Of a DNA stretch of 64,000 bases, positions 25,816 through 35,600 are shown piece by piece. Source of the DNA: Phalacrocorax aristotelis (Eukaryota > Chordata > Aves > Suliformes > Phalacrocoracidae); assembly GCF_949628215.1 (NCBI RefSeq), contig NC_134283.1, forward strand, positions 13,309,603 through 13,373,602, read 5' to 3'. Under the pieces are notes generated by a model. It was given only the letters and a program-made list of their open reading frames with translations, was not told the origin of the DNA and searched no databases. The position numbers and the translations under genes are program-made. Position 1 is the stretch's first letter. The number at the start of each line of letters is the position of its first letter.

Positions 25816-26829
25816 TAGGTTTCCTATTTCCTAATTCCTGTTTAAAGGGGGGGGCGGGAGAGAGGAAGAACAAGTTATTAATCGCAGCCGAGCCCTCTCT
25901 GTTTTCCAAGGCTGTCTAACATTTGTAAATACTTATGCTGTGGCTGGTCCCCTCCTTCCTGGTTAAGTTGTTTAGTATGTCGGTTATTTGTACTGAGTCC
26001 CGGTCTGTGTTGTGTCTGATGTGTTGTCGTTGCAATGTGCAGCCAGGGTGACACTGATGGATGCGCCAATGGTGAGACGGACAGATGTTAGGGCGGATCT
26101 AGCGGCATGCACCGCCACAGCGGCGCAGCCCGCCCGCCCGCGCAAGGCTGCCCGCCGCCGCCGCGCCCCGCGCCCGTCCGGCTGCCGGCGCACGCTCACA
26201 CGCACACACTCGCACATGCACGGACACACACGCACACAGAGGGGCTTTTTTGGGGAGGGGGGGACGTCTCAGTGTCGTCTCTTAAGCAGATCTGATCGCT
26301 CCTTCTGTGGGCAGATACTGTAACTGTGAGGAGCGACCAGCCAGTATCAATGAGACGGAACTGAGCGAATTTGGCAGCAGAAGCGGCAACTGACAACTCA
26401 CCATTTTCTTGTTTGCAAGAAATGTTTCGTTTTCCCCAACAGTAGCAATTTCCCGGGGACTTTAGGCGACTGCGATTTTTTTTTTTCATCCTAAAGAACA
26501 GCTTAAAAAAAATCAACTCACAACAATAATAATCAAAAAAAAAAAAAATCCCAAACCTTCTCCACCATTCACGTAAAGTGTTTGAATTTCCTGCAACTTG
26601 AAATGGAAAGCAAGAGCAAAAGAGCGGCACGGCGGCTTTATAAGATGTGAAGACGCAACAACATCTGCACTTAGTCAGGTATTTGGAATTATCCCAAATC
26701 TCGAAGAATGGGGGCGAGTGGAGAGTTTTTTGATCTTACCGTAAAAGTGAGATCATCCTTTTTTTTTTTTCTCCCCGTGAACTTAAAAAAAAAAAAAAAA
26801 TCGCTAGGTTTTTTGTGTTGTCCCCCCCC
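25816..26829. promoter_or_regulatory. Proximal upstream region with small island and CA tract
   Basis: A small CG-rich core (about 26.08-26.20 kb) is followed by a CA-rich tract (26190-26240). A stretch of low-repeat, moderate-GC sequence at 25.90-26.10 kb may be conserved promoter-proximal DNA. A TATA-like TTTATAAG lies at 26637-26644. A-runs at about 26.53 and 26.78 kb flank the main island. No coding exon was seen. Confidence 0.4.
26637..26644 (+). promoter_or_regulatory. TATA-like element
   Basis: TTTATAAG follows a small GC-rich patch. If used, transcription would begin near 26.67 kb and give a 5' leader of about 1.8 kb before the TSHZ start codon. CpG-island promoters usually lack a functional TATA box, so this may be incidental. 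Confidence 0.2.
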
Positions 26830-28011
26830 CCCCTTCACTCCTCCCGAGCAAAGGCGGCCTCCGGCAGCAGGCGCGGCGGGGGCGCGAGGCCGCCGCGCCC
26901 AGGGGCGCCGCGCGGCGGAGGCGGGTGGGCGGCCGGGGTGACGGGCCCCCGCGCGCCCCCCGCCCCGCACCGCCCCGCGCCGCGCCCCCAGCCCCGCACC
27001 GCCCCGGCCCGGCCCTCCCCTCCCCGCTGGTGCGCGGCCCCGCCGCCCAGGGATGCGCAATCAAACCCGCAGCACATCGATCCGCCGGCGCTCGCTGAAC
27101 TGCGCGCGGCGGCTCGCCAGTGAACTTGGACCAAAAAAAAACCCCCAAACCCCAAAAAACTAAAAAGAGAGGAGGAAAAAGAAACCCTAAAAAGGGAAAG
27201 AGAGGGAAAAGTGATCTTCCTCGAAAAGCCGGGCGCGCGCGGGGCGTGGGAGGGCGCGGCCGCTGCCCGTCCGCCGGCGGCTCCGCGGGGCAGGGCGCAG
27301 GGGCTCGGCCGGCCCAGGCGCCGCCGTTAACGGCCGCCGGCCGGAGCGGCCCCGCGGTCGCCGACAGCCCGCCCGGCCTCGGGCGAGAAGCGGAGCTCGG
27401 GCGGCTGTGGCGCCAGCCAGGTGGGAGCCGGAGGGCTGGATGTGTGCCGGCGGGCGGCCAGCTGCCCGGCGCGCCGGTGAGTGGGGCCGGGCGGGCGGCG
27501 CGGGAGCCCGGGCCGCCGCCGCTGTCACCTCGCGGGGCGGCCGGGCTCCGTGGGGACGGGGCTCAAGCGGCGGGGGCGGGGGGCCAGGCCCCCCTCGCCG
27601 GGGCGGGGGGGCGGCGGGAGGGTCCCCTACCCCGCTGTGGCGGGGATGGCTGGGAGGGGGGGACTCCGGCGGGGAGCGGGTGTGCGTGGGGGCGGAAAGG
27701 GAAGGGCTGCCGGCGGGGAGCGGAGCGGGCTGCCCTGCCGTGCCCTGCCCGGGGGCGTCCGGCGGGCAGAGCAGAGCCCCTCCGCCGCTGTGGGCTGCTG
27801 AGGAGGGCGGCGGGAGGGGCGCCCTACCGCCGCCCCGGGCGGACCCTTTAGCCGCCGCCGTGGCTGTGCCCGGGGTCCGGCGGCGCGATACGCAAAGAGT
27901 TAAGGTGCCGTCCGGGGCGGGAGGCGGTGGGAGCACGGTGCCCCTCTTCTCTTTGCGGACTAGTTTGAGTGACACTGCGATCATCTCGTTTCCCTTCAAG
28001 CTTCGCCTGTT

Positions 28012-28029
28012 GCCGCCGCCGCCGCCGCT
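28012..28029 (+). repeat. (GCC)n trinucleotide repeat in presumed 5' UTR
   Basis: Six consecutive GCC units are visible within the main CpG island. GCC and CGG repeats in 5' leaders can be length-variable and form stable structure. Being in the transcribed leader is inferred. Confidence 0.75.
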
Positions 28030-28265
28030 CCAGCGCCGAGCCGGGAGCCGGGGAGTGGAGAGCGCAGGCTGAGGCTCCGCCGACTCCTGCCAAGAAATCC
28101 CCTGTCTTTATGCCGTGATCTCCCAGCCCGGGCAAGCACCGGGGGCGCAGGGTGGGGTGGGGGGGACTGCGGGCTCTCCCCAGCCCTCCCGCCCGCACAC
28201 CTCTTCGGGGGGCTTCCCCTCCTCCTTCCTCCGGGGCGATTTGTCAAACTTCCCCCCTCTTCTGC

Positions 28266-28286
28266 CAGCAGCAGCAGCAGCAGCAG
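28266..28286 (+). repeat. (CAG)7 repeat in presumed 5' UTR
   Basis: Seven perfect CAG units lie 209 bp upstream of the TSHZ start codon. They are out of frame with it and fall inside upstream open frames. Length polymorphism would be plausible. Confidence 0.85.
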
Positions 28287-28314
28287 GGCTGTCCTCTCCT
28301 CTGTGCCGCCTCCT

Positions 28315-28331
28315 CCGCCGCCGCCGCCGCC
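28315..28331 (+). repeat. Short (CCG)n repeat
   Basis: About five CCG units run together within a CCT/CCG-rich leader segment, shortly downstream of the CAG repeat. Confidence 0.7.
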
Positions 28332-28494
28332 TCCTCGGCATCGTGTATGCACAGCAACAAAAAATATATCCCCAACCCAGCCCTCGAGCCGAGACTGGAG
28401 CACCTCACCGGATCTCTGGGGCTAAAGCAACTCTTCCCACCCCCGCGCCCAGGCAGCCCCCCCCCGCCGGCGCCGGCGGCCGCAGGAGCTCAGC

Positions 28495-28534
28495 ATGCCG
28501 AGGAGGAAGCAGCAAGCGCCCCGGCGCGCAGCAG
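28495..28534 (+). CDS. Teashirt zinc finger protein (TSHZ family, TSHZ3 preferred), first coding exon only
   Basis: The exon encodes MPRRKQQAPRRAA plus one base of the next codon. The N-terminus MPRRKQQAP is, from family knowledge, diagnostic of vertebrate TSHZ proteins, whose first coding exon ends at this point and whose remaining 1,000 or so residues lie on a distant exon. As I recall, human TSHZ3 has RRAA at residues 10-13, TSHZ1 RRSA and TSHZ2 KRAA, so TSHZ3 fits best; avian paralogues could differ. TSHZ proteins are nuclear transcriptional regulators with atypical C2H2 zinc fingers and a homeodomain, acting in limb, neural, ureteric smooth-muscle and craniofacial development. The ATG has A at -3, and an in-frame TAA at 28423-28425 rules out upstream extension. 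The donor CAG|GTACGA follows at once, in phase 1 as expected for the family. The zinc-finger and homeodomain exon is outside the window. Confidence 0.88.
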
Positions 28535-28540
28535 GTACGA
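28535..28540 (+). other. Splice donor of TSHZ exon 1
   Basis: CAG|GTACGA fits the vertebrate donor consensus MAG|GTRAGT at the core positions. It interrupts the frame after 40 coding nucleotides, exactly where the conserved TSHZ N-terminal peptide ends. Reading on past it gives a non-homologous frame ending at 28800. Confidence 0.85.
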
Positions 28541-29639
28541 GAGCCGCCTTGCCCGGCCGTTTGTTTCTCGCCTCGCTTTCCTCCGTCTCTTTCATAACCG
28601 CTTCCCACAAGGCTGAACCCGTCGGTCTGTACCGGGCTCCGTCCCTGCCCCATTTCCCGCGATCGCACGCTGCATGCCGTGGATTTTGCAGAGCAACTCC
28701 TGGTCTGGAGGCGGGAGGTGTATTTTATTTTATTTTTTACCTTGGGGTGCACGAGTGGGGGCGCATGAAAGCCCTTTCTCTACTTTGGTACCCACTTTGA
28801 TTTATTCCTAACTCTGCCATCGCTCGGCTCAGTTCTGGGGGCAGCACTTTGTGAAAGCCGGGCGGGTGTGTGCAGGCACATGCTACATGGACACGTATGA
28901 TCTGTGTGACTCTAGGGGTGGGGAAGGAGGCGAGTTTTGTTCATTTCCAGCCCATACTTTGGCACCTAGTTCGCTTCTCTCCCTTGTAGTCCTCGTTCCT
29001 TCTCCATCCCCTTCCCTCACGTGCAAATGGTTTGTGAAAGCCAGTGAAAACACTCTTCTCAATTTTACTTTTTCTCTGTAAAAAGAGGTAGGATATGTAC
29101 AAATACATGGCACGCTGTGACTGGAGTGGTGGGGACAAAGTGATTTGGAGGGTCCGAGGCATTACTTGGAGATCCAAGCTCAGAACTGGCTCCTTTGCTC
29201 AACTTTTATCTTTTTCTCTCTTCCCCTTGTACTGCACTGAAGGTGTCTCTTCTGGACAGACAGACCCACCTAGTTGGTCACTTTCTTTGGCAACCTTTTC
29301 TGTTAATCCTATTGATTTCTTATTTATAAGTCCACATGAGAAGCTGCAAAGGAAACCAAGGGGGGGGGGAAGGGTCTGTGTGTTGTCAGGTGACTGGCAA
29401 ATGTTTCTGATAGTGCATTTACAATTGCCTCCATTATTTTATTTTTTTCTTTTTAGGAATACTTTTCAAGGCATGTTTTCAATGAGGTATTTTGTTTATT
29501 TGTTTTGTTTTCCTTATGCCAGAAGTGTCAATTCCTGTTAAACTTCAGCAGTATTTATTGGAAAAGCCAAAGTGAAAAGAAGACAGTAAAAAAAAAAAAG
29601 AAAAGCCCCACATAATTTTACAGTAATCCTTAGTTGGGG

Positions 29640-29840
29640 ATATGTGGGCTGGAAAAGGTTTCCTTGGCCTGTTGCCATCCTTGATTTGATGGCTGATTGA
29701 TCACCTGTCATCTGGCTGCCTTTGATCTATTCATTCCCGATAAACATCAATAAATCACTTGCCATGGTAACGCCAGACTCAGTGACGTCACATGTGGCCT
29801 GTCAACTCTCTGTCAGCGCAACTTCAGGGGCTCCTGGCTA
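29640..29840. promoter_or_regulatory. Candidate intronic enhancer with RFX X-box-like and CRE motifs
   Basis: Complex, non-repetitive sequence contains TTGCCATGGTAAC (29759-29771), close to the RFX X-box pattern. A perfect palindromic CRE TGACGTCA (29783-29790) lies 11 bp downstream and runs into CATGTG. MEIS/TGIF-like CTGTCA sites (about 29706 and 29801-29815) and several ATCAAT/TTGAT cores surround them. It is only 1.1-1.3 kb into the intron. The density of perfect motifs suggests a conserved element, but conservation was not tested. Confidence 0.45.
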
Positions 29841-31499
29841 GATGTGCCACATAGCCACATGGATGAGGGTTTCCAGAGGCATGGGGCTGGCTTAGGTGGA
29901 GGAGCAGGATCGGGTTTGGTTAGGGACAGATTTGGGAGATTGTAATTTGTCTTGTACAAAGGAAGGCTGTGTACCAAGAGGCCGGGTGTAGAAGTTTTTC
30001 AGAGTCTCTGGCAGCATTATTGGTAGTGCATTTGTAGTTGTGCTTACAACAACTTGAAGCAGGTAGTCCTGTAACTTGGCAGGGTGTCGTCAGAAATCGG
30101 GCATTCAAAAATGTGCCAGTGCTTTCATGCTGTCTGACAACTTCTTCTCAGAGTGGTGTGGTTTGAATTTAGTAAACAGCAAGGGATTCAAGGAGTATTA
30201 CAAATTGTAAATAACTATGTCCACGTTTCCTTTCTTCTCTTCTTTGACATATACGTGCATTCATCTACTACTTTAGAAATAGAGAAATAGACTTTCCAGC
30301 AGTTTTACTCCACATACTAATAGCCTGAAAGTTTGGAAAGTCTTGCAGTACGGCAGTGATACGATCTAGCAAACAATGTCATAGCCAAATAGCTCACCAT
30401 AATATTTTGCATTTCTGGCCTACACCATCAAATGACACCTTTCAAATAAATTAGAAAGGCGAACTTTTCTTAATACTTTGGAAATTTTATTTTGCAACAT
30501 GAGTTTAGTTCTGCAAAATCTAGCTCTTTCAAGTATCTGACACATTCAGCTGTGCTCTCTGTAGGCTGGAGAAAAATATTTCTGCTCTAAACACACATTC
30601 TGAGGTATCTTTCTCTCTCTGTCGCTCTCTCCCTCCTTTCTCAAGTGAATCATCTGTGATGTGTGATCTATCTTTCATATTTAGCAGAAGTGTAATCTCT
30701 TTAAACTTTTAGCTTTTTGATAGCCACATTAAACATTTAGTATTGTGTACAATTGCTTCCCACTGAAATGCTGTTTTATTGGTCACATTGGAAATGTTAC
30801 TTTTTCTAATGGCAGTAAAAGCAGAGGCTTTTTTTTAACATCTTAAAAAACAGCTAAGAAGTTGGGTTTTTTTAACAGGTTAGTTAAGAAATATTCATTA
30901 CAAAAACTTGACTGCAGGACTAATAGGAGATGGAAGAATGGTTTTGCTCTATCAAAATGACCCGTCAAAACGACTTTGTTTCATATTTGATTTAATTGTC
31001 TCTCTCCTGACAGGCACATTCATCAATAGCTTAATGGTCAATCAGAAGTTGGCAGAGTGAGTGCTTTCATTCTTTCCCATACACTAGCTTTGGCTTTACT
31101 TTATCAAAATGCCTCTGCCTAATGGATATGGGGGATGTAGGATGACTGAAGGACTACTTATTTGAGAAGAGTGGAAAAACAAGAACATTTTTGCTGCTGA
31201 TAAGTGCATGAAGATAAATAAGTGAGCTGTATGAGGTGTTTTATTTTAAGACAGAAGAAACTTGGATTTTTTTTTCTCCTTTTTGGCTTCAGAGCTGTGA
31301 GTTACAAGGTTCATGACTGCTTTTGTGGCATACTGAGAGTGATGACAAATTGATTGCTGGGTACTGAGAGAGAAAAAAAGGTGGTGGTGGTGGGAGAATT
31401 AAAGATGTCTGCTGATTGGTAACTCAGGAAATCCAGTCCCCAGCAACCTTGAGAATACTCGAGAATTTTTTTTTCTCCAAACTGAAAGGTCCGCTCAGC

Positions 31500-31690
31500 C
31501 ATAAAAAAAGAAAAGTTGTTTTGCCAGCTTCATTAGTGTTCACCTAATTAGCTGTAAACCTGATGGATTCCTGACAGCTTTAATGATTGGAGATGACAAG
31601 CTCCACGCAGTGTCATCCAGCAGAATTAGGTTTGCAGCTAGTTTGATGTAATCAAGTTGATATTACACAGTCCTGGTTGCCTTTAGTTGT
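31500..31690. promoter_or_regulatory. Candidate conserved non-coding element rich in homeodomain sites
   Basis: The stretch contains CTAATTAG (about 31545-31552, a palindromic paired homeodomain site), CTTTAATGATTG and further ATTA/TAAT cores. CTGACAGC (TGACAG core, MEIS-like) is also present. The sequence is non-repetitive and balanced in composition, unlike neighbouring low-complexity DNA. Enhancer function is inferred only. Confidence 0.35.
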
Positions 31691-33084
31691 GCATTAACTC
31701 AATTTTCTGCTGCAGGTGACAAATGGGCTTTGGTACCTGGATAATCATGTCATAGGAATTAGGGCCCTTTTAATGGTCTGGAGTAGAATAACAACAAAGA
31801 ACTCTCAGCAGCACAGAGCTCGCAGACATAACAGACAGGTGCACAAATTCTTTATGTCTAGCCCAAGTGTTAAAACCACACTGTGGAAGACTAAAGCTGT
31901 CTCTGAGAATCAAGAATCTGGAAAAATTATAAATTCAGTTTGTTTGATTTGAGACTGAGGTTAATTTATAATAGATAAATTTGGGAAGAAGAGTCAGGGA
32001 TTACAGTTTTATTCCTCACCTGTTAAAGCATGAAGATGGTCAGAATTGCTGCTCCAATGACTTCTGTCATTTAAGTCAGAAGGAAGAAGGTACTTAACTG
32101 GTTAGAGGCTACTGTCTAGGAAAGCTAAGATACCGTATTAATAGAGGCCAATCTTGTTCATGCAAACAGTAATTATCTATGCTGAAATTATAGCTTTCAC
32201 TCGCAGCTTTTTTAGAAACCTATTTAAAAGATCAAGAAAATGTACTTCCTACGGACAGAAACGACTTTGTACATATTTTGTATACATATAAAGCTCTTCT
32301 GAGGAGGGATTGGGAACTAATGATTTGTTGGAAAGTAATTTACTTTTTTTTTTTCTAAATTGATTAAAACAATTATTGTTTTTTTAGCACCAGACAACCA
32401 AACTGGGTTTTCAACCCTCTGGAAAGAAAACAAAACAAACAAACTTGGGCCCATGGTGTTCTGGTTTTTTGGTGCCCCCCCATCCAGCCCCCCGTATGTA
32501 GTACAGTTTAAATCCCAGAGATAGCTGTATACTTTTTGGGCTCTTCAGAACTTCAGTGCTTACATTCAAAAGGTGCACATGGTCTGTGTGAATACTGAAA
32601 CACATTAAATCGATTTTTCAGGCATGCGGAGCACTTCTACTTTTCAGGAACTTCAGTGCTCTTGCTAGTTATCAGCACCTCCAGAGCGAGGCTGGGAGTG
32701 CACCACAGAAATACGGGTGCAAGACTGCATGCAGGTTGTGCAGCCAGATTTCCAGGCAGCTCCGACTTCAGGAAGTTGAATGCTTACTTTAATTTATGGG
32801 AATTGCTTGCAACTACATACATACCCCAAAAGTAAATGTAGCAATAAAGTAGACTACCTATAAAGGTACTTGCAGTGTCAGCCCTTGGTATGTTATTTGC
32901 CTCCAAACCTGCCACATATTTCTCTGTTGGACAGAGATTCTTCCTAGCAGCAAGCTGACAAAATGATTAGTTATGGCTGTCCTCTGCTTTTTTTTTTTTC
33001 CCAGCAAAGTGTGAGGAACAATACAAAAAAAGAAAAAAGGGACATAAATATAAAAAGGCCTGATAGATTCCCCTGAATATCTGT

Positions 33085-33180
33085 CTGGAAAACAGAATTT
33101 TCCAGAATCAGCTGCCATTTCTCCCATTAGCTTGACAGCTGTCAATTAGGGCTTCAGTGCTCTCCTGGGCCACAGTTTAT
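33085..33180. promoter_or_regulatory. Candidate element with perfect MEIS/TGIF-type palindrome
   Basis: TTGACAGCTGTCAA (33132-33145) is a perfect 14-bp palindrome containing two inverted TGACAG half-sites, the TALE homeodomain (MEIS/PREP/TGIF) core, around a CAGCTG E-box. It is immediately followed by a TTAG/ATTA-type site. The surrounding 90 bp looks complex and non-repetitive. This is the most striking single motif in the intron. Confidence 0.4.
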
Positions 33181-34340
33181 TGCGTGCGGTTGATGTTGTC
33201 ATTTTGTTCTCGGTTTTGCCTTGAGCACTATCATGAGCAGGAGTGAAATAGTCAATAACTGATGTATCAGCAGTTATTTCTTAAATTGGCTTACAAGTCT
33301 GCATTTTTCCTCTTTTTACTAAAGATTGTTTTGTAAAGTGATTAGAATGAATTGTGACTGCTGCAGGGTTATGGGAAATGCAGTGAAGCTAGGGTGAGTT
33401 AGCAGAATTAGAGAGGGTCCTTTTTGTCAGCCCTGCTTCCAGGATTAGTAGAAACTATATAGAAAAGATCACCTTCAGGGTGAAGTGTGGGGTAAATTTT
33501 TAAGTGTGTTACATGCATGCTTATGTAGAAACATATGGTGGTACAGAGTGAATGAAAAAATTTGCCAGGACATGAAGTAACCTTACATGTTATCTTTCTG
33601 AACAAACCTTGGCACTGCTAGTTTTACAGTGTAATAATCCGTATTTTAATCCAATGTCATGACTGTTTCCTAGCGAACGCAAATACAGATTGTCAGATTT
33701 TAATACAGCCCTATTTACAGGTGCTGGTAGTAGATCAAGTATTAAGATGCCTGAAATGTTGCATTGTCAAGTAAGAGTGTATGTATATGTATGGTTATGA
33801 TACAACACCGAAAATAACATAGTTGCAGAGCAATCTGTTTGTACTTTATCTATGAAATACTTTATTTACTATCATTTACTAAACAGCCTACTTCAGGTGT
33901 TGGTGTCTGATTTTTTTTTTTCCTTCTGTGTGTGTTTGGTTTTTTTATGTGTGGGTTTTTTTTGTTGTTTTTTCTTTTGTAAATTTAGTTACGCCCAAAT
34001 TGTGGTTTATCAGCCTTAAGTTAAAAATGAAAGGTGAATACAATATATTGTATTTGGTAACAATGATATGGACTGGTACATCCAGACAGATAATATGCAG
34101 TTGTAATTAGACTGAATAGACAGGCATTCATTTTTAAATTCTTTGACACATGCATAAAATAGTCATATAATAAGATAAGATGACAATTTTATGTTAGGTT
34201 GATAAAGTGTCCCGATACATGCATTTAAATGTCTGTAAGCCTTTTTTTATCCAGACAGATTAATTCTAGTTTCCAGCATTTGCAGTTAGACATCAAATTA
34301 ATTTTAAAAATCCCACTAAACAATGGATGCGTTGGCTTTT

Positions 34341-34356
34341 TGTGTGTGTGTGTGTG
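34341..34356. repeat. (GT)8 microsatellite
   Basis: Eight TG dinucleotides are visible in AT-rich intronic sequence. Confidence 0.85.
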
Positions 34357-34899
34357 ATTACGTAAAGCACGAGGATAGAGAAAATTTATGCAATTGATTT
34401 TTCTTGATTTCAACATTTTTAAAAAAATGCATGAAAATTGGCTCAAAGGATTTAAAGCACAGTCCACGAGAGACTGTATTCTAGTTTTCTTATGTACCTA
34501 TAATAATGCAGAATAGAACATTGTCAGAGCTTGAAATTGTTTGTTACCATTTTCATAAAAAGAACTGTGAGAGTTGAAATAAGTAGGGCTTAATTTCAGA
34601 GACTCTGAGATCCATCCTACTGCATTTTCCTGATTTTGCTCCTGAAAGATATTTTGGTCATCTCAGTAGAGAGCCAATCTGCAGAATTTAAACACTTCTC
34701 ATTGCAAGCATCAACTTTAAGATATTTCTTAGAAAATGTTCAAAGGTGGATTTTGTTTCCCCCCCCCCGCCCGGGGGCAGAGGGAGAGTGGGGAAGGAGT
34801 TCAGAAGATCATAAAATATCTGAAAGCTCTTTGCCAATGCTATTACCTGGCTTGTTCGTGCAGTGAAAGTGCGACTCCTCAAGAATAATCTAAGTTCGT

Positions 34900-34965
34900 A
34901 TTTTAGACTTAATTATAAATTATTAATTAATTCTGTCAGGACACATGTTATTAATTGTGACTCTC
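34900..34965. promoter_or_regulatory. AT-rich homeodomain-site cluster
   Basis: The stretch has a dense run of TTAATTA, ATTAATTAATT and TTATTAATTG cores with a CTGTCA motif in between. It might be part of an enhancer or a simple AT-rich patch. Confidence 0.2.
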
Positions 34966-35329
34966 TTTTCTTCATTCAGAACAGCTGTTTGGAATCGTGT
35001 AAGTTCAGTGTATTTCTTGGTGTGGGAGTTTACCAATGAAGAGCTCTCCATTCACAGCCTGCCTTACCTTTACCTCCCATCCTCTTCATACTGGGGATTA
35101 CTGCTAAATAGCTAGGCTAAACTTGACATCGCCTGGAATAAATACAAGTTTTGAAGTGATTAGTGTGCTCACAATTAGCAAAATTTTTGCGGAGGTGATT
35201 TTTAGGTCCTGTCCATAAATAATTTGTGTTTTAGCAAGACTGTATGGTGGTGGGGAGGTCAAAAGGGCACTGACCGAGCTCTAGCGGGGGGGAAGCAAAG
35301 CAGTTTTCATGCCCGTCTGCCAAACTCCC

Positions 35330-35600
35330 ACCAAACTTAACACATTAGCATAAAGGAAAGAGCTGTTTTATTATTCGTTTGGAATGATTCAAATTAATTT
35401 ACTTTTGATATTTCCATCATTAAATTGAGCCCTCTGTTTCAGTTTCGTATGTATTCTTTGCGGAATGCATGTTGCATAAAATAGGCAATTTTTAATGAAC
35501 AATTTAATGTAAATGGTTTCTGAATTTAAATTAATATTAATGAAGCTTTGAGTGAATTTATTTTGCATACGTAAAGGCTTGTAACTCTTTCACCCATACA
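35330..35600. promoter_or_regulatory. AT-rich candidate conserved non-coding element
   Basis: The sequence contains ATTTAAATTAATATTAATGAAG, TTTTTAATGAACAATTTAATG, TTATTATTCG and ATGCATGTTGCATAA patterns. This AT-rich but complex make-up is often seen in homeobox-regulated intronic enhancers. No direct evidence of conservation is available. Confidence 0.25.

Larger units (their letters stand above)
26830..28560 (+). promoter_or_regulatory. CpG island E: inferred TSHZ promoter and first exon
   Basis: This is the largest island, with extreme CG density from about 26.83 to 28.0 kb and continuing past the start codon. A 12-C run (26822-26833) abuts its left edge. It contains the coding start at 28495, so it most likely includes the transcription start and 5' UTR. 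CCG repeats (about 28012-28029 and 28315-28331) and seven CAG units (28266-28286) lie in the presumed leader. The exact transcription start cannot be set from sequence. Long frames such as 243 codons plus and 270 codons minus are taken as GC artefacts. Confidence 0.75.

Noticed and set aside
27120-27999. Overlapping 243-codon plus and 270-codon minus frames in the main island
   Set aside because: Composition artefacts of extreme GC content, with no recognisable motif, and located in the presumed TSHZ promoter and leader.
28535-28800. Extension of the TSHZ frame to 101 codons
   Set aside because: After residue 13 it departs from all TSHZ proteins exactly at a strong splice donor.
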